From Shinella lacus (GTDB taxonomy: Bacteria; Pseudomonadota; Alphaproteobacteria; Rhizobiales; Rhizobiaceae), in the NCBI RefSeq assembly GCF_010994755.1, contig NZ_WHSB02000021.1, positions 1 through 64,000 on the forward strand: 64,000 nt of DNA. Direction: 5' to 3'. The notes under the pieces are model-generated. The model saw only the letters and a list, made by a program, of their open reading frames with translations, was not told where the DNA came from and did not search any database. This document shows positions 61,479 to 64,000 of this stretch, piece after piece. The first letter of the stretch is position 1, and each line of letters starts with the position of its first letter. The translations under genes and the position numbers were made by a program.

Positions 61479-62009
61479 ATGCTGAAAAGAACACTTGCAA
61501 CCGTTGCCGCCCTTGCGCTCGGTTCCAGCGCCGCCCTTGCCCATGTTTCGTTGCAGTTGAAGGAGGCGCCGGTCGGCTCGACCTATCGCGCGATCTTCCA
61601 GGTGCCGCACGGCTGCGAGGGCAAGCCGACCAATGTGGTGCGCGTGCAGATCCCCGAAGGCGTGATTGCGGTGAAGCCGCAGCCGAAGGCCGGCTGGACG
61701 CTTGAAAAGATCAAGGGCGCCTATGCTAAATCCTACGACTACTACGGCACGCCGACCAGCGAAGGCGTGAAGGAAATCGTCTGGAGCGGCGGAAATCTCG
61801 GCGACGACGAATATGACGAATTCGTGCTGCGGGTCTATCTGACGAAGGATCTGAAGGCGGGTGAAACGCTGCACTTCCCCGTAGTGCAGGAGTGCCCGGA
61901 TGGTGTGGCTGAGCGCTGGATCGAAATCCCGGCCGCAGGCCAGTCCGAGGACGATCTCGAGCTTCCCGCCCCCGGCGTGAAGCTGCTTGAGGCCACAAAC
62001 GGCCACTGA
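61479..62009 (+). CDS. YcnI-like copper-binding protein (DUF1775)
   Basis: The 176-residue product has a signal peptide ending ALAHVSL, so His is the first mature residue, the copper-brace hallmark of DUF1775. Conserved blocks are VPHGCEGKPTNVVRVQIPEG and VVQECPDG. It is a periplasmic copper-binding protein that works with CopCD in copper uptake or supply, here probably for NosZ. Confidence 0.9.
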   Translation: MLKRTLATVAALALGSSAALAHVSLQLKEAPVGSTYRAIFQVPHGCEGKPTNVVRVQIPEGVIAVKPQPKAGWTLEKIKGAYAKSYDYYGTPTSEGVKEIVWSGGNLGDDEYDEFVLRVYLTKDLKAGETLHFPVVQECPDGVAERWIEIPAAGQSEDDLELPAPGVKLLEATNGH

Positions 62010-62018
62010 ACCCGAAAA

Positions 62019-62042
62019 GGCCGGCGCTTTCGGGCGCCGGCC
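62019..62042 (+). terminator. GC-rich hairpin between ycnI and copCD
   Basis: GGCCGGCGC (62019-62027) pairs perfectly with GCGCCGGCC (62034-62042). No T-run follows, so partial read-through into copCD is likely. Confidence 0.6.
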
Positions 62043-62065
62043 CCGTCTGTCCTTCGGAGATTGTC

Positions 62066-63664
62066 GTGCGGGATCATCTTGGCCGAGCCTGTATCCAGGT
62101 CTTTCTGACCGGTATCTTCTGGTGCTGCCTCGCTGTGGCAGCGATGGCGCATGCCTCGTTGACGGGCGCTGTGCCCGCTGATGGCGCCGTCGTCAATGCT
62201 CCGCCGAAAACCCTGTCGCTGTCCTTCAGCGAGCCGGTGTCGCCGCTCGTGCTGCGGCTCATCCTGCCCGATGGGCAGTCGAAGACGCTGGAGACATTCG
62301 TTCTGCGCGACCGCACACTCGAGATCGCGGCACCCGGCGACCTTGCGGCGGGAACCCACGTGCTTGCCTGGCGCGTCGTCTCCGAGGACGGACATCCCGT
62401 CGCGGGTTCCACGATCTTTTCGATTGGCGCGCCGAGCAGCGCGCCGCAGGCTGCCGGGGAAGCGATCGACTGGCCGGTGAGGACGGCGCTATGGCTTGCC
62501 CGCATCGCGATGTATGCCGGCCTGTTCTTCGGGATAGGCGGCCTTTTCGCCGTCCGGTGGCTGATCCCCGATGGCGCCGCTGGATTGCCGGTCATAAAAA
62601 TGGCCCTGTTGCTCGGCTTCTCGGCGACGGTGGTTTCCCTGGGATTGCAGGGGCTCGATGCCTTGGGTGCTCCGCTCTCCAATCTTACTGATCGTGCGGT
62701 ATGGAGCGCGGGGCTCGCGACGAGTTTCGGCCTGACCGTCGTCGTGCTCTCCTTTGCGTTCCTTCTGGCGCTGGTAACCTCTTCAAGGGCAACTTTTTCG
62801 GGCCGCGCGGCATCGCTTGTAGCCGTTGTCGCCGGAAGCGCGGCGATGGCATTGAGTGGCCATGCAAGTTCGGCGACGCCGCAATGGCTGATGCGGCCGG
62901 CGGTCTTCGTGCATGTAGTCACGATTGCCATCTGGATCGGCTCTCTCCCACCACTGGCCTACGCTTTGCAGCATGGAGGCGATGCCGCGCGGCAGGCGCT
63001 TGGCCGGTTCTCCCGCCTTATCCCCGTTTGCGTCGCTGCACTGACCGCGGCCGGCCTGCTGCTGGCCATCGTACAGGTCCAGACATTCGATGCGCTCGTT
63101 TCGACGGCCTATGGGAATGTGCTTCTCGCGAAGACGGCGCTGCTCGTCGTCCTGTTTCTTCTCGTGGTGGCCAACCGCTGGGTCTTCACCAAGCCAGCCG
63201 AACGCGGCGAGCTGGGCTCCGCACGGCGGCTTGCCCGCGCTATTATCATCGAGACCATGATCGCCCTCGCCATTTTTGCTGTCGCCGCCACATGGCGGTT
63301 CACGCCGCCGCCTCGCGCGTTGGCGATTGCGGCTGCGCAGCCGGTGTCGATCCATATCCACGCGGACAAGGCGATGGCTGAAATTGCCGTCACGCCCGGA
63401 CGTGCCGGTCCGGTCGAGGTGTCCGGCATCATTCTGGCACCGGATTTCACGACCATGATCCCGAAGGAGGTGACCTTCGTGCTTTTCAATCCGCAGGCGG
63501 GTATCGAGCCGATGCGCAGGAAAGCGACCTTGCAGGCTGACGGTGTGTGGCGGGCCTCCGGCGTCGTAGTGCCGATCGCGGGACAATGGCACCTGAGGGT
63601 CGACATTCTCGTTAGCGACTTTGAACTTGTCCGGCTTCAGGACACGATTGAAATACCACGATAA
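62066..63664 (+). CDS. CopC-CopD fusion protein (copper uptake)
   Basis: The 532-residue product has a CopC domain after a signal peptide (AMAHASLTGAVPADGAVV, with His as the likely first mature residue) and SEDGHPVAGST near residue 110, followed by an eight-helix CopD domain (about 145-430) and a C-terminal periplasmic beta domain of the FixH/YtkA-like kind (residues about 430-530). It should import periplasmic copper. GTG 62066 is the start. Confidence 0.88.
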   Translation: MRDHLGRACIQVFLTGIFWCCLAVAAMAHASLTGAVPADGAVVNAPPKTLSLSFSEPVSPLVLRLILPDGQSKTLETFVLRDRTLEIAAPGDLAAGTHVLAWRVVSEDGHPVAGSTIFSIGAPSSAPQAAGEAIDWPVRTALWLARIAMYAGLFFGIGGLFAVRWLIPDGAAGLPVIKMALLLGFSATVVSLGLQGLDALGAPLSNLTDRAVWSAGLATSFGLTVVVLSFAFLLALVTSSRATFSGRAASLVAVVAGSAAMALSGHASSATPQWLMRPAVFVHVVTIAIWIGSLPPLAYALQHGGDAARQALGRFSRLIPVCVAALTAAGLLLAIVQVQTFDALVSTAYGNVLLAKTALLVVLFLLVVANRWVFTKPAERGELGSARRLARAIIIETMIALAIFAVAATWRFTPPPRALAIAAAQPVSIHIHADKAMAEIAVTPGRAGPVEVSGIILAPDFTTMIPKEVTFVLFNPQAGIEPMRRKATLQADGVWRASGVVVPIAGQWHLRVDILVSDFELVRLQDTIEIPR

Positions 63665-63878
63665 AACCGTCCCGTTTTTGGTGGGACAGTCTGCTTCAAC
63701 TCAGCAAACGGCATCTCGCCGAGCTATTGGGCGTGCCCAGCTTGCCGCAGTTGGTAATGGGTTCGGCACTCGCCATATGCCTCTGAAACGCGAAATTTGA
63801 AATATGCGACTGCTTTCGGATTGACGATGCGGTTTTCGCCGATCGCACACGACGGCCGTGGACCTTCAAGGCGTCAGT
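63665..63878. other. Intergenic stretch after copCD
   Basis: Only a short GTCCC/GGGAC inverted repeat just after the stop is noticeable. No gene is recognised. Confidence 0.4.
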
Positions 63879-64000
63879 TCAATTCTCCCAACTCTGCGCG
63901 GTGGCGAGGTATCCAAGGGCGAAGACGGATCCCAGGCCATAGACAATCAAAACTCCCGCTAGGCATGTCGTTGGATTGCCAACGCTGGTTGGCGCCCCCA
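63879..64000 (-). CDS. 3' end of a possible membrane protein gene (cut by window end)
   Basis: On the minus strand a frame enters from beyond the window and ends at 63879. Its last 40 codons include a hydrophobic stretch (CLAGVLIVYGLGSVFALGYL) followed by ATAQSWEN, compatible with the last membrane helix of a protein. The evidence is the amino-acid pattern only. Confidence 0.35.
   Translation of the reverse strand, partial: GAPTSVGNPTTCLAGVLIVYGLGSVFALGYLATAQSWEN

Noticed and set aside
1-64000. CRISPR array, tRNA, rRNA or insertion sequence
   Set aside because: No regularly spaced short repeats, no tRNA- or rRNA-like sequence and no transposase frame were seen; the three long leader repeats are too far apart and too long for CRISPR.

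Overview
The window is GC-rich plasmid DNA from an alphaproteobacterium, most likely a Rhizobiales/Rhizobiaceae member. The evidence is a complete repABC replication and partition operon with two parS-like palindromes, a small RNA with anti-Shine-Dalgarno loops of the rhizobial cuckoo/ar14 kind, two GTTC-N7-GTTC (alphaproteobacterial LexA-type) sites, and a nosRZDFYLX cluster whose NosZ looks Sinorhizobium-like. No transposase, tRNA, rRNA or CRISPR array was found.

Layout. 1-10.4 kb: plasmid housekeeping cassettes. These are a DUF736 gene, small hypothetical genes, a Phd/PIN toxin-antitoxin pair, a DUF3846-like gene, an SOS-type Y-family polymerase with a zinc-ribbon partner, a large ParB-domain protein and a DNA-methylase-like protein. 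A structured GC-rich leader occurs three times in this region, each time just upstream of a gene. 10.4-14.6 kb: repABC with parS sites and a counter-transcribed RNA. 14.6-19.4 kb: a mobilisation module with a VirC1/VirC2-like pair, a repeat-rich AT segment, an oriT with an RP4/Ti-type nick sequence, MobC and a VirD2-type relaxase. No type IV secretion genes are present here, so this part encodes mobilisation only.

19.4-28.6 kb: the most unusual region. A multi-hairpin leader precedes a small gene and a PraR-like repressor gene. Next come a three-hairpin anti-SD small RNA with its own promoter and a tightly coupled five-gene operon: SIS-HAD fusion, PRTase-like protein, AAA-type ATPase, unknown protein, PfkB kinase with two CPxC motifs. 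A LexA-type box lies 25 bp before the first start codon. I interpret the operon as a possible damage-inducible nucleotide/sugar-based conflict or stress system; this is inference.

28.6-37 kb: DUF1403 and ScpB-like genes, then a heavy-metal (probably lead/cadmium) regulon. A CadR/PbrR-type regulator is accompanied by four matching MerR-type operators, in front of an L,D-transpeptidase, LspA plus a CDF transporter, a P1B ATPase and an HMA metallochaperone. 37-50.4 kb: NadE and a partly decayed copper island (5'-truncated cusA, PCu(A)C/SCO remnant, MBL-fold exonuclease tail, thymidine/AMP phosphorylase, cytochrome b561, multicopper oxidases, cytochromes c, CusF, cupredoxin), followed by a ParDE-like pair. 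51.1-63.7 kb: nitrous oxide reductase cluster with an FNR/NnrR-type box, a small membrane protein, the iron-sulfur repair protein DnrN/RIC, and copper-supply genes (YcnI, CopCD) that fit the copper demand of NosZ.
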